Source: an uncultured Bacteroidales bacterium
GTDB taxonomy: Bacteria; Bacteroidota; Bacteroidia; Bacteroidales; Muribaculaceae
Length of the DNA: 11,124 nt
Direction: 5' to 3'
Assembly (NCBI GenBank): GCA_900549375.1
Contig: URNY01000093.1
Coordinates: forward strand, 1-11,124
Shown: one piece after another, positions 5,153 through 11,124 of the stretch
Numbering within the stretch: the first letter of the stretch is position 1
Layout: each line of letters starts with the position of its first letter
Program-made: the position numbers and the translations under genes
Notes under the pieces: model-generated
What the model was told of the DNA's origin: nothing
Databases searched by the model: none
The model's input: only the letters and a program-made list of their open reading frames with translations

Positions 5153-5899
5153 ATGCTCAGTGTCTTGAAATATATTATAATCATTGTAGGAATTATCATT
5201 CTTGCGCTATTTGTTTTCATATCTTTGATTGTGGGTGTTATATTTCTTTTAGGAAAGGAAGATTCCAAAACAAAGAAACACAAGGAGAAATACCTCGATT
5301 GTTTAAGACAAGTCTTTGGAGCAGATATGGCATCCAGTTTTTCAATTGAGAAATGTGATAGTAAGTCTGCTCGACTCACGTTTGACAATCGGCCTTATTT
5401 AGCAACCCATGAGCAACCAGACCCGAACATAAAGCCGGAATATATAGATCAATACAGGTGGCATAAAATCTCAAATACAGTATATGCTTTCATCGATGAC
5501 CATATGAACGAATCGATCTGTAGTTTCTGTCATGATATTTCGAGAGCATATTTTACAAGTATGATGTATCTTGATAAGGAGGAAATGCGAAATTCTCATT
5601 TCAAGGAAATTATTATGACCCAAACTGGCTGGCATTTGCCTCATGAAGCTTTAGTTGTAGGTTATATAGATTACAGCACGCAACAATTGGCAGCTGAAAA
5701 CGTATATTTTTGTCTATCGGAATGTAACCTTGATGAAATTAAGAATCAGCTTGATGCACTTGTTTCGGCTGCGGAGAAATGGACTAAAGATGGGAACAGC
5801 TATCACTTTTCAAAATCAGAAGATGGTTGGACAACTGGTGTAAGCATAGATTATACATTAGGAGATTCTTTCGTAGAGGTCGTGCACTTTATGCAGTGA
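5153..5899 (+). CDS. Membrane-anchored protein of unknown function
   Basis: 248 residues that I cannot place in a family. Residues 6-34 are a single long hydrophobic segment (IIIIVGIIILALFVFISLIV), followed by a basic patch (KTKKHKEKY), so the rest probably faces the cytoplasm (inference from the positive-inside rule). The soluble part has a mixed alpha/beta look, with CSFC at 123-126 and further Cys at 50, 68, 187 and 191; a CSFC motif alone is too little to claim metal binding. It starts 66 bp after the toxin stop without a visible promoter, so it may be co-transcribed with the toxin-antitoxin genes. Base composition is low in GC. A weak 6-bp hairpin lies at 5911-5930. Confidence 0.65.
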   Translation: MLSVLKYIIIIVGIIILALFVFISLIVGVIFLLGKEDSKTKKHKEKYLDCLRQVFGADMASSFSIEKCDSKSARLTFDNRPYLATHEQPDPNIKPEYIDQYRWHKISNTVYAFIDDHMNESICSFCHDISRAYFTSMMYLDKEEMRNSHFKEIIMTQTGWHLPHEALVVGYIDYSTQQLAAENVYFCLSECNLDEIKNQLDALVSAAEKWTKDGNSYHFSKSEDGWTTGVSIDYTLGDSFVEVVHFMQ

Positions 5900-5965
5900 A
5901 TCTATTTTTTGGAGAAAGATAAACTTCTCTGTTTTCTTGACCAGTTCGATTTTACGCCGCCATAC

Positions 5966-5991
5966 ACCGCGGTTTTCTTGGCTGAGTTATG
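5966..5991 (+). repeat. Direct repeat B, copy 2
   Basis: Imperfect second copy of 4413-4438 (shared GGTTTTCTTGGCT, then A, R, TTA, Y, G). It runs into the first codon of the truncated DUF1848 gene at 5989. A related TGTTTTCTTGACC stands 30 bp upstream (from 5930). Confidence 0.5.
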
Positions 5992-6420
5992 TTTTTTGCT
6001 ATAGATGACTATATAAGTGAAATAGTTACCTTGAGCGGAACAAAAGTAGAGGCTGGGACGCCGGCAATATTGTCTGTGAGTAGAGCCTCGGATGTTCCGG
6101 CGTTTTATTCAGACTGGTTCTTCAATAGGTTGGAACATGGGTATTGCCGCTGGCATAATCCTTTCAATGGTGCCGATATTTATGTGTCGTTTGAGAATGT
6201 TCGCTTCATCGTGTTCCGGTCAAAGAATCCTACGCCGCTGATTCCATACATCTCTTGCCTGCAAGAGCATGGAATAAACTGCTATATCCAATACACACTC
6301 AATGATTATGATGATGAAAGATTGGAGTCGGAGGTACCTCCGTTGCGGCATCGGATCGACACATTCAAACGTCTCGCGGAAGATGCCCCTGCATGCGACC
6401 CCAGCGGTGCGAAAATTTAA
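5989..6420 (+). pseudogene. Truncated DUF1848 family gene
   Basis: 143 residues. ILSVSRASDVPAFYSDWFFN (27-46), RLEHGYCRWHNPFN (47-60), FIVFRSKNPTPLIPY (73-87) and CYIQYTLNDYDDE (98-110) follow the N-terminal half of DUF1848 proteins, which are normally about 300 residues. Homology appears to fade after RIDTFKRLAED (122-132), and TAA follows at 6418-6420. The C-terminal half, including the Cys cluster near the end of the family (pattern around YNTCPHGC), is absent. Two conserved spots also look altered: R-A-S-D where the family usually has R-R-T-D or similar, and R-S-K-N-P where a Trp usually precedes the Lys. I infer a 3'-deleted, non-functional gene. No function is known for the family. Confidence 0.7.
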
Positions 6421-6492
6421 GGAACGATGCTTAAGAAACGTCTCTACAACAAAAATCGTTAAAATATGTTCTAAATATAGAATGAAGTCTCT

Positions 6493-6777
6493 ATGACGCG
6501 AGCTCTTGCGATAATATTATGTTTGATAGCGGCTTTGTTTCTTGTTCCTATTCAGGGCGAATGCTGTGAGATCCCTGAGTATGAGTCAGAGACAGAGATT
6601 GAATGTTGTGCCGTTGTCAGTGGTCTGTCTCAGTCGCAAGTTGCTGAGAAACTGCCGGAAGTATCGTTCTTGTCAGATTTATATTTAGTTAGGCGTCATG
6701 TATATTTATATGTAGAGATTCGGAAATCCGTTTATCGTTTGCCGGCAAGAATCCTTAACTGTGTGTTCCGTGAATAG
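6493..6777 (+). CDS. Small secreted protein with two Cys-Cys pairs, unknown
   Basis: 94 residues. Residues 1-22 look like a signal peptide (MTRALAIILCLIAALFLVPI followed by QG), with cleavage likely before Glu23. The exported part begins with an acidic stretch carrying two ECC motifs (ECC 23-25 and 37-39) and 12 mostly acidic or polar residues between them, then a basic Tyr/Val/Arg-rich second half (YLVRRHVYLYVEIRK) ending RILNCVFRE. I do not recognise a family. The Cys pairs could bind a metal or form disulphides (speculation). It lies 91 bp before the CNNM gene on the same strand, so the two may be co-transcribed. No clear promoter is visible. Confidence 0.55.
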   Translation: MTRALAIILCLIAALFLVPIQGECCEIPEYESETEIECCAVVSGLSQSQVAEKLPEVSFLSDLYLVRRHVYLYVEIRKSVYRLPARILNCVFRE

Positions 6778-6868
6778 TCAGGTATAGGTTAACACTCACT
6801 CTATATCAACTATATCGCCCGAAGACATCTCTGTATGCCTCCGGAAATATTAACTTATACGTATATTC

Positions 6869-7900
6869 ATGACACTCATATTATTATATCTTCTTGGAGC
6901 CCTTGGGCTATCCTTTCTTTGCTCAGTACTCGAAGCCGTGTTGCTCTCTACTCCCGTATCATTCATATCGATGAAAGAAAGTCAGGGCGTGAAGGATGCG
7001 GCTCTGTTGATGAAGTATAAAACAAATATTGACCGACCTGTCGCAGCTATTCTGACACTCAATACCGTTGCGCATACCATAGGCGCGGCCGGCGTAGGAT
7101 CAGAATCAGTCAAGGTGTTTGGAGAAGCCTATTTCGGAATTATCTCCGCCATTCTTACACTGCTTATTCTTGTGCTTTCGGAAATCATACCCAAGACTAT
7201 AGGCGCATCATATTGGCGTACTCTTGCCATGGTGTCGGCGAAGATAATAAAAGTTCTTATAGTCATAACATATCCGCTGGTATGGCTTTCGGAATTGCTG
7301 ACACGTTGCGTATCACCCAAAATACAGCCTTTGACTGTAAGTCGCGAGGAAGTGGCGGCAATGGTCAATGTCGGTACGGACGAAGGCGTTATCGATGACG
7401 CAGAGAACAGAGTAATCCAGAATTTTCTGAAACTCTCTAATGTGAAAGCCGAGGATATAATGACCCCATATGTAGTGGTCGCCTCTGTCTCGACCGATAC
7501 CACTATGAAGGAGTTTTACGATAACAAGGCTCTCAGACCGTTCTCACGCATTCCTGTCTTTGAAACAGGCCGTGAATTCATCGTTGGTTATGTCCGCCGG
7601 GCGAATGTGCTTGAAATGCTGACGCAGGATAGGTTTACAATGCGACTGAAGGAGATAGCACGTCCGATTCTGTTCTTTATGGAAGATACCAAGGTCTCGG
7701 ATATATGGCGAAGAATGCTTCAGGAGAATGAACATATTTCGGTAATCACCGACGAATATGGTTGTATGCGGGGAATCGTGACTATGGAGGATGTAATCGA
7801 GACGATGCTCGGGGTTGAAATTGTGGATGAATGCGATACTACAGATAATCTTCAGGCTATGGCACGTATGAAGTTCACTCCCGGAAACTGCGCAACATAG
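6869..7900 (+). CDS. CNNM (DUF21) membrane protein with tandem CBS domains
   Basis: 343 residues. The CNNM transmembrane domain spans about 1-150, with hydrophobic helices near 3-27, 56-76, 88-108 and 120-145 and the signature LNTVAHTIGAAG (64-75) and LVLSEIIPKTIGA (101-113). A connector (EEVAAMVNVGTDEGVIDDAE, 160-179) leads to a CBS pair: the first from IMTPYVVV (197-204) to about 252, the second about 265-318 (VITDEYGCMRGIVTMEDVIE). The C-terminal CorC/HlyC domain common in bacterial hemolysin C-like proteins is missing, so it is the short form. Members are linked to magnesium or other divalent-cation transport, with CBS domains sensing adenine nucleotides; a real haemolysin role is unlikely. 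It ends three bases before a strong hairpin and converges on the peroxide operon. Confidence 0.9.
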   Translation: MTLILLYLLGALGLSFLCSVLEAVLLSTPVSFISMKESQGVKDAALLMKYKTNIDRPVAAILTLNTVAHTIGAAGVGSESVKVFGEAYFGIISAILTLLILVLSEIIPKTIGASYWRTLAMVSAKIIKVLIVITYPLVWLSELLTRCVSPKIQPLTVSREEVAAMVNVGTDEGVIDDAENRVIQNFLKLSNVKAEDIMTPYVVVASVSTDTTMKEFYDNKALRPFSRIPVFETGREFIVGYVRRANVLEMLTQDRFTMRLKEIARPILFFMEDTKVSDIWRRMLQENEHISVITDEYGCMRGIVTMEDVIETMLGVEIVDECDTTDNLQAMARMKFTPGNCAT

Positions 7901-7902
7901 AA

Positions 7903-7940
7903 GTTCCCGTTTCTTGAATGAGAATTCAAGAAACGGGAAC
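7903..7940. terminator. Bidirectional terminator between convergent operons
   Basis: Perfect 17-bp inverted repeat: GTTCCCGTTTCTTGAAT (7903-7919) and ATTCAAGAAACGGGAAC (7924-7940) with a GAGA loop. It stands between the CNNM stop (7900) and the end of the minus-strand flavin reductase gene (7964), serving both strands. T-runs on either side are weak (CTTTACATTG on plus). Confidence 0.8.
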
Positions 7941-7963
7941 CTTTACATTGTTTCTTTGAACCG

Positions 7964-8611
7964 TTACATCATCTCTTTGAAATGAGTGCGGTCGAATCCG
8001 CAGACGGGACATACAAAGTCGGCCGGAAGGTCGCTTTCCGATTCGAACACATAGCCGCATATGTCACATTTGAATCTTCTCTTCTTCGTCCGGGAGATCT
8101 GCTCGGGTTCCGATTCAACGCGATAGGTGGGAGCGTTTTTAGGAGCTTTCCCTTTTATCACGTCATGATAATACGCATATGTCATCGGCTTGCCTTCCCC
8201 TGCATGAGACGCTTTCAGTTTGCCTATGACAATCACATGGGTTCCGCAGTCGATGAAATCTGTTGCTGTCAGTATAAGGCGCCCGCAGAACTTCCCCTTT
8301 ACGGCTGGAGTTCCATCAATGTCCTCGAATCCGAAATCAGCATATTTATCGGAATCACGCGACGACCTAAACCCGAAAGAACTGATCACCATCGGATCGG
8401 TTTCTTCGGATATGATCGACACGCAGAACGCGGGATTCTGCTTTATGCAATCGAGCGTATGATTCTTTTTATTGAGGCATATTGCCAATGTCGGATTTTC
8501 GCTTGTGACCTGAAAACAGGTGTTTATAATACACCCTGCGGGCCTGTCGCCGGAATAACATCCGACGACGTAAAGCCCGTAGGTGATATCATAAAGAGCA
8601 TTTCTGTCCAT
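7964..8611 (-). CDS. Flavin reductase-like protein with C-terminal rubredoxin domain
   Basis: 215 residues. Residues about 1-155 are a flavin reductase-like FMN-binding split barrel (YGLYVVGCYSGDRPAGCIIN, then QVTSENPTLAICLNKKN and FCVSIISEE). After a linker, residues 179-213 form a rubredoxin: Cys182, Cys185 (CDICGYVFE) and Cys201, Cys204 (ADFVCPVCGFDRTHF), the four iron ligands. This architecture matches high-molecular-weight rubredoxins and flavoredoxin-type proteins of anaerobes, which pass electrons from reduced nicotinamide cofactors to partners such as rubrerythrin or flavodiiron proteins. It starts 10 bp after the rubrerythrin stop, so it is the last gene of the perR-rbr operon and a likely electron donor to rubrerythrin (inference). 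It is cytoplasmic. Confidence 0.9.
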   Translation of the reverse strand: MDRNALYDITYGLYVVGCYSGDRPAGCIINTCFQVTSENPTLAICLNKKNHTLDCIKQNPAFCVSIISEETDPMVISSFGFRSSRDSDKYADFGFEDIDGTPAVKGKFCGRLILTATDFIDCGTHVIVIGKLKASHAGEGKPMTYAYYHDVIKGKAPKNAPTYRVESEPEQISRTKKRRFKCDICGYVFESESDLPADFVCPVCGFDRTHFKEMM

Positions 8612-8621
8612 TTATCTGCGA

Positions 8622-9164
8622 TTAATAGTTCTTGGCTTCAATTTCGAAGAAGCTGCGTTTATGCTGGCATACCGGGCACACTTCGGGAGCTTTCTTGCCG
8701 ATGTGGATATGTCCGCAATTGCGGCAGATCCAGACGGTATCGCCTTCGCGTGAGAACACGATACCCTCTTCGATGTTCTGCAACAGACGGCGGTAGCGCT
8801 CCTCGTGATGCTTTTCAATGGCGGCAACTCCGCGGAAGCGACGGGCAATCTCGGGGAACCCTTCGGCATCGGCCTCTTCAGCCATCTTTGCATACATATC
8901 TGTCCATTCGTAATTCTCGCCCTCAGCCGCAACGCGCAGATTCGCCATTGTCTCGGGCACTTCGCCGCCGTTGAGCAACTTGAACCAGAGCTTGGCGTGC
9001 TCCTTCTCGTTATTGGCAGTCTCTTCGAAAATGGCGGCAATCTGCTCGTAACCATCCTTGCGGGCCTTTGATGCGAAGTATGTGTACTTGTTGCGCGCCA
9101 TCGATTCGCCTGCAAACGCTTCCAGAAGATTGCGCTCAGTCTTTGTTCCTTTTAATTCTTTCAT
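8622..9164 (-). CDS. rbr: Rubrerythrin
   Basis: 180 residues, close to the usual 190. The N-terminal ferritin-like four-helix domain has Glu20 (AFAGES), Glu53 with His56 (NNEKEH), the acidic EEADAEGF helix around 96-103 and Glu117 with His120 (IEKHHEERY) as diiron-site residues. The C-terminal rubredoxin domain carries Cys147, Cys150 (CRNCGHIHIG) and Cys163, Cys166 (CPVCQHK). Rubrerythrin reduces hydrogen peroxide to water in the cytoplasm of anaerobes using electrons delivered through the rubredoxin site. It lies between perR (36 bp spacing) and the flavin reductase-rubredoxin gene (10 bp), which makes a single peroxide-response transcript likely. The leader is A-rich without a strong Shine-Dalgarno, as usual in this phylum. 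Confidence 0.96.
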   Translation of the reverse strand: MKELKGTKTERNLLEAFAGESMARNKYTYFASKARKDGYEQIAAIFEETANNEKEHAKLWFKLLNGGEVPETMANLRVAAEGENYEWTDMYAKMAEEADAEGFPEIARRFRGVAAIEKHHEERYRRLLQNIEEGIVFSREGDTVWICRNCGHIHIGKKAPEVCPVCQHKRSFFEIEAKNY

Positions 9165-9200
9165 TTTTCTAATTTATTTTTGGGTTAAACTATTTTGTCT

Positions 9201-9638
9201 TTATTTCTTCTCGTTTGCCTCCTTCTTTTTGCATTCCGGGCAAATACCTTTAAAGTAGATATTTACATTGTCGCAGGAGAAATCCTCGGGAGGCGTCAGC
9301 GCCGTCATGTCAAACGGAATATCATAAATTTTCTGACAGCTGCGACATATAAAATGCGCGTGAGGCGTATACGAAGCGGAGTCGTATCGGGTAGATTCCG
9401 GAGATATGTTGATATCGTTGACAAGACCCTTCTCGGCGAGAAGTTTCACGGTACTGAACACCGTGGTTCTCGACAGCGTCGGATTGTTAGCGTGTACAAA
9501 AGAATATACCTCTTCCGCCGACGGGTGATTCCTGCATGAAGAAATATAATCCAGAATTTCCAGTCTCTGCATCGAAGGCCTGATACCCACATCCGTCAGC
9601 TTCTTCAGCAACGCTGTTTTATTGGCATTGTTTTCCAT
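9201..9638 (-). CDS. perR: PerR-type Fur family peroxide-responsive repressor
   Basis: 145 residues. The winged-helix N-terminal half has IRPSMQRLEILDYI (19-32), HPSAEEVYSFV (38-48) and the recognition region LSRTTVFSTVKLLAEKGLV (55-73). Metal-site residues match the PerR pattern: His38, Asp86 (RYDS), His93, His95 (PHAHF) and Asp106, with structural zinc ligands Cys98, Cys101 and Cys133, Cys136 (CRSCQ, CPEC). The Asp at position 86, rather than Glu as in iron-sensing Fur, favours PerR, where iron-catalysed oxidation of the His ligands releases DNA. It is the first gene of the operon with rbr and the flavin reductase-rubredoxin gene, so it should control both its own expression and theirs. Its subfamily is inferred; Fur family membership is certain. 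Confidence 0.9.
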   Translation of the reverse strand: MENNANKTALLKKLTDVGIRPSMQRLEILDYISSCRNHPSAEEVYSFVHANNPTLSRTTVFSTVKLLAEKGLVNDINISPESTRYDSASYTPHAHFICRSCQKIYDIPFDMTALTPPEDFSCDNVNIYFKGICPECKKKEANEKK

Positions 9639-9668
9639 CTGAAAATCATGTCAAATTTGTACTGACTA

Positions 9669-9723
9669 CAAAGTTATAATAAATACGGAAACTACGAAAA
9701 TTTTTAACATATATTTATATATG
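9669..9723 (-). promoter_or_regulatory. perR-rbr operon promoter and operator candidates
   Basis: On the minus strand a perfect TAACTTTG (-7 box, 9669-9676) lies 30 bases before the perR ATG, with TTTC at 9696-9699 as a -33 box at 19-bp spacing. The overlapping plus-strand TTATAAT (9674-9680) is a perfect PerR-box half-site with a poor second half. Just upstream, CATATAT-TT-ATATATG (9708-9723) is a perfect palindrome. Either could be the regulator's site; neither is proved. Confidence 0.6.
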
Positions 9724-9759
9724 AGTTGGAAAATTTCAAAAAATATTGTTGCGTGTTAT

Positions 9760-10740
9760 TTAAGGAACAGAGTCTTTTACCAACGGCAGATAATCTCCAT
9801 ATCCCTCGGCAGCCATTTCTGATTTTGGGATGAATCGAAGTGAGGCACTGTTGATGCAGTAACGCAATCCTCCTTTGGATCTCGGACCATCGGGGAACAC
9901 GTGGCCGAGATGAGCGTTTCCGACCTCGCTTCGCACTTCCACTCGCCTCATGCCATGTGAATTATCAATATGTTCAGTCAGTACATCGGGCGATATCGGG
10001 CGACTGAATGCCGGCCATCCGCATCCTGAATCAAACTTGTCGGACGATACGAACAACGGCTGTCCGGTTGTGACGTCAACATATATTCCCGGCCTGAATT
10101 CACGGTCATATTCATTGATGAATGGCCTCTCGGTTGCTCCTTGTTGTGTCACGGCATATTGCTCGGGGGTCAACCCATGCCGCAATTCCTGATCAGAAGG
10201 TTTTCGGTATTTTGATTCCTGCCCGGACCTTAGATAGGGATCTCTGGCTTCGGCCGCCAGTTTCATCAGTTCCGGCTTTATATGACAATATCCTCCGGGG
10301 TTCTTGACCAGATATTGCTGGTGATAATCTTCCGCAGGATAAAAATTCTCCAACGGTCCTGTTTCCACAACTATCGGATGCGTATAATGCTTTCTTTCCC
10401 GGTCTACTGTCTTGTCAATGACGGCACGATCCGAGGAATCGGTATAATATATTCCGGTGCGATATTGGGTGCCGACATCATTCCCCTGACGGTTTCTCGA
10501 AGTCGGATCTATAGTCTTGAAGTATAAGTCGATCAGAAAAGGTAGCGAAATAATTTCCGGATCATAGACCACCTTCACGGTCTCGACGGCACCCGTGGCG
10601 CCGTCGCATACTTCACGATATGATGGCGAGGGCACGCGACTGTTGGCATATCCTGTTTCGGTTTCGGTCACACCGTTTACCAATGAGAAGAAATGTTCTG
10701 TTCCCCAGAAGCATCCTCCGGCAAAATATATCTCTTTCAT
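9760..10740 (-). CDS. msrAB: MsrA-MsrB fusion, peptide methionine sulfoxide reductase
   Basis: 326 residues from the ATG at 10740, immediately before the MsrA domain. MsrA spans about 1-160 with the catalytic GGCFWGTEHFF (Cys10), GTQYRTGIY (90-98) and EDYHQQYL (137-144); Cys152 in GGYCHIKPEL is a likely recycling Cys. MsrB spans about 185-320 with SGCGWPAFSRPI (Cys240), NAHLGHVFPDGP (275-286) and GLRYCINSASLRFIP (Cys295). The 55-residue spacing of Cys240 and Cys295 fits a resolving/catalytic pair as in the Neisseria PilB reductase. The zinc CxxC motifs of some MsrBs are absent. Together the domains reduce both S and R sulfoxides of methionine. The open frame extends upstream to 10878 and includes a signal-like MCAVVCGRYGNAA segment, discussed as a finding; the true start and location of the protein are therefore uncertain. 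Confidence 0.93.
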   Translation of the reverse strand: MKEIYFAGGCFWGTEHFFSLVNGVTETETGYANSRVPSPSYREVCDGATGAVETVKVVYDPEIISLPFLIDLYFKTIDPTSRNRQGNDVGTQYRTGIYYTDSSDRAVIDKTVDRERKHYTHPIVVETGPLENFYPAEDYHQQYLVKNPGGYCHIKPELMKLAAEARDPYLRSGQESKYRKPSDQELRHGLTPEQYAVTQQGATERPFINEYDREFRPGIYVDVTTGQPLFVSSDKFDSGCGWPAFSRPISPDVLTEHIDNSHGMRRVEVRSEVGNAHLGHVFPDGPRSKGGLRYCINSASLRFIPKSEMAAEGYGDYLPLVKDSVP

Positions 10741-11124
10741 AACGTTCTTTTTGGAATTGTAAAGATTCCCGGTATCGCGCTGCGCCGCATTTCCGTAACG
10801 GCCGCAGACCACCGCGCACATTATAATACTATTGGCATCAAAAATGTAACAAGCCTCATATAAAACTTGTTCGGGCATCGAATACTCGCTTGGGAGTCAG
10901 ACTCTTTATCGTGAACGGTATATAAGTCATTGCATATAATTGCCTATAGTAGTATTGATATTTAAGATAACTCAAGTTCGCAGGTAACTTGATGTGTATG
11001 ACAAAAGCAAGTAGCGGAGCGACAGCACATCCATAAGTGCAGTCGCTACCGCGACTGATGGTAGAGAGGGATGATCATCATCCCGCGCACAGCTTCGTCC
11101 TATCGTCCTCAGCAGTACGCGGTT
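10741..11124. other. msrAB upstream region and right edge, no convincing gene
   Basis: Bases 10741-10878 are in frame with msrAB and may encode an export signal (see finding). Beyond that I see no clear promoter; a near match TACATTTT (-7-like, minus strand) occurs around 10840. At 11018-11047 AGCGACAGCAC pairs with GTGCAGTCGCT (one mismatch) around ATCCATAA, with an alternative outer pairing GTAGCG/CGCTAC (11011-11016, 11044-11049). On the minus strand a 50-codon frame is open from the window edge to TGA at 10972-10974 (...ALMDVLSLRYLLLSYTSSYL...); it could be the tail of a gene lying to the right but is not recognisable. Confidence 0.4.
11018..11047. repeat. Imperfect 11-bp inverted repeat
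   Basis: AGCGACAGCAC (11018-11028) and GTGCAGTCGCT (11037-11047) pair with one A-A mismatch around an 8-nt loop. There is no T-run after it on either strand. Significance unknown. Confidence 0.45.

Noticed and set aside
422..5991. Integron cassette array
   Set aside because: The repeated sites lack the GTTRRRY/RYYYAAC core pairs of attC sites and no integron integrase is present, so cassette-like is only a description of the layout.
6302..6496. 64-codon plus-strand ORF ending over the start of the small secreted gene
   Set aside because: Begins inside the DUF1848 remnant in another frame; the stop/start overlap looks accidental.
7982..8974. 330-codon plus-strand ORF
   Set aside because: Antisense to the flavin reductase-rubredoxin and rubrerythrin genes; no domain, and the GC-rich minus-strand codons explain its openness.
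8612..9115. 167-codon minus-strand ORF
   Set aside because: Same strand but a different frame from rubrerythrin, which has all its metal ligands.
1..11124. CRISPR array, tRNA or rRNA genes
   Set aside because: No regularly spaced repeats and no recognisable tRNA or rRNA sequence on either strand.

Overview
The window reads as a piece of a Bacteroidales genome (gut type; Muribaculaceae or Bacteroidaceae are the best guesses). The reasons are a bile salt hydrolase very like the Bacteroides one, a MsrA-MsrB fusion, a PerR-rubrerythrin-rubredoxin/flavin reductase operon, AT-rich leaders without strong Shine-Dalgarno sites, and three good matches to the Bacteroidetes promoter (-33 TTTG-like box, about 19 bp, -7 TAnnTTTG). 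No rRNA, tRNA, CRISPR array or intact transposase/integrase is visible.

Layout. 1-327 is the C-terminal end of a RhuM family protein. 328-1359 is a kilobase of AT-rich, degraded DNA: a strong terminator hairpin, a 17-bp tandem duplication that destroys the stop of a 47-codon ORF, an 11-bp inverted repeat and a broken Cys-rich ORF. 1360-2415 is a secreted choloylglycine/bile salt hydrolase followed by a terminator. 2799-4171 is a translationally coupled pair, a SatD family protein and a DUF3307 membrane protein, behind a promoter that overlaps a perfect palindrome. 4172-4571 is non-coding with a possible orphan promoter and a 15-bp hairpin. 4572-5086 is a type II toxin-antitoxin pair (ribbon-helix-helix antitoxin, YafQ-like toxin). 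5153-5899 is a membrane-anchored protein of unknown function. 5989-6420 is a truncated DUF1848 gene. 6493-6777 encodes a small secreted Cys-pair protein, and 6869-7900 a CNNM/CBS membrane protein.

From 7964 to the right all genes are on the minus strand and form an oxidative-stress block: msrAB (methionine sulfoxide repair), then perR, rbr and a flavin reductase-rubredoxin fusion in one tight operon (peroxide sensing and reductive detoxification). It converges on the CNNM gene across a 17-bp hairpin. The right end (10741-11124) holds the msrAB upstream region and no convincing gene.

The left 6.5 kb looks like an accessory patchwork. Two families of direct repeats (422-447 with 4303-4327; 4413-4438 with 5966-5991) bracket consecutive gene groups, and decayed ORFs lie at the junctions. 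The most interesting leads are these repeats, the class III nucleotide cyclase-like motifs in the SatD protein, and an apparent frameshift between a signal peptide and the MsrAB enzyme. I did not find a clearly new multi-gene system.
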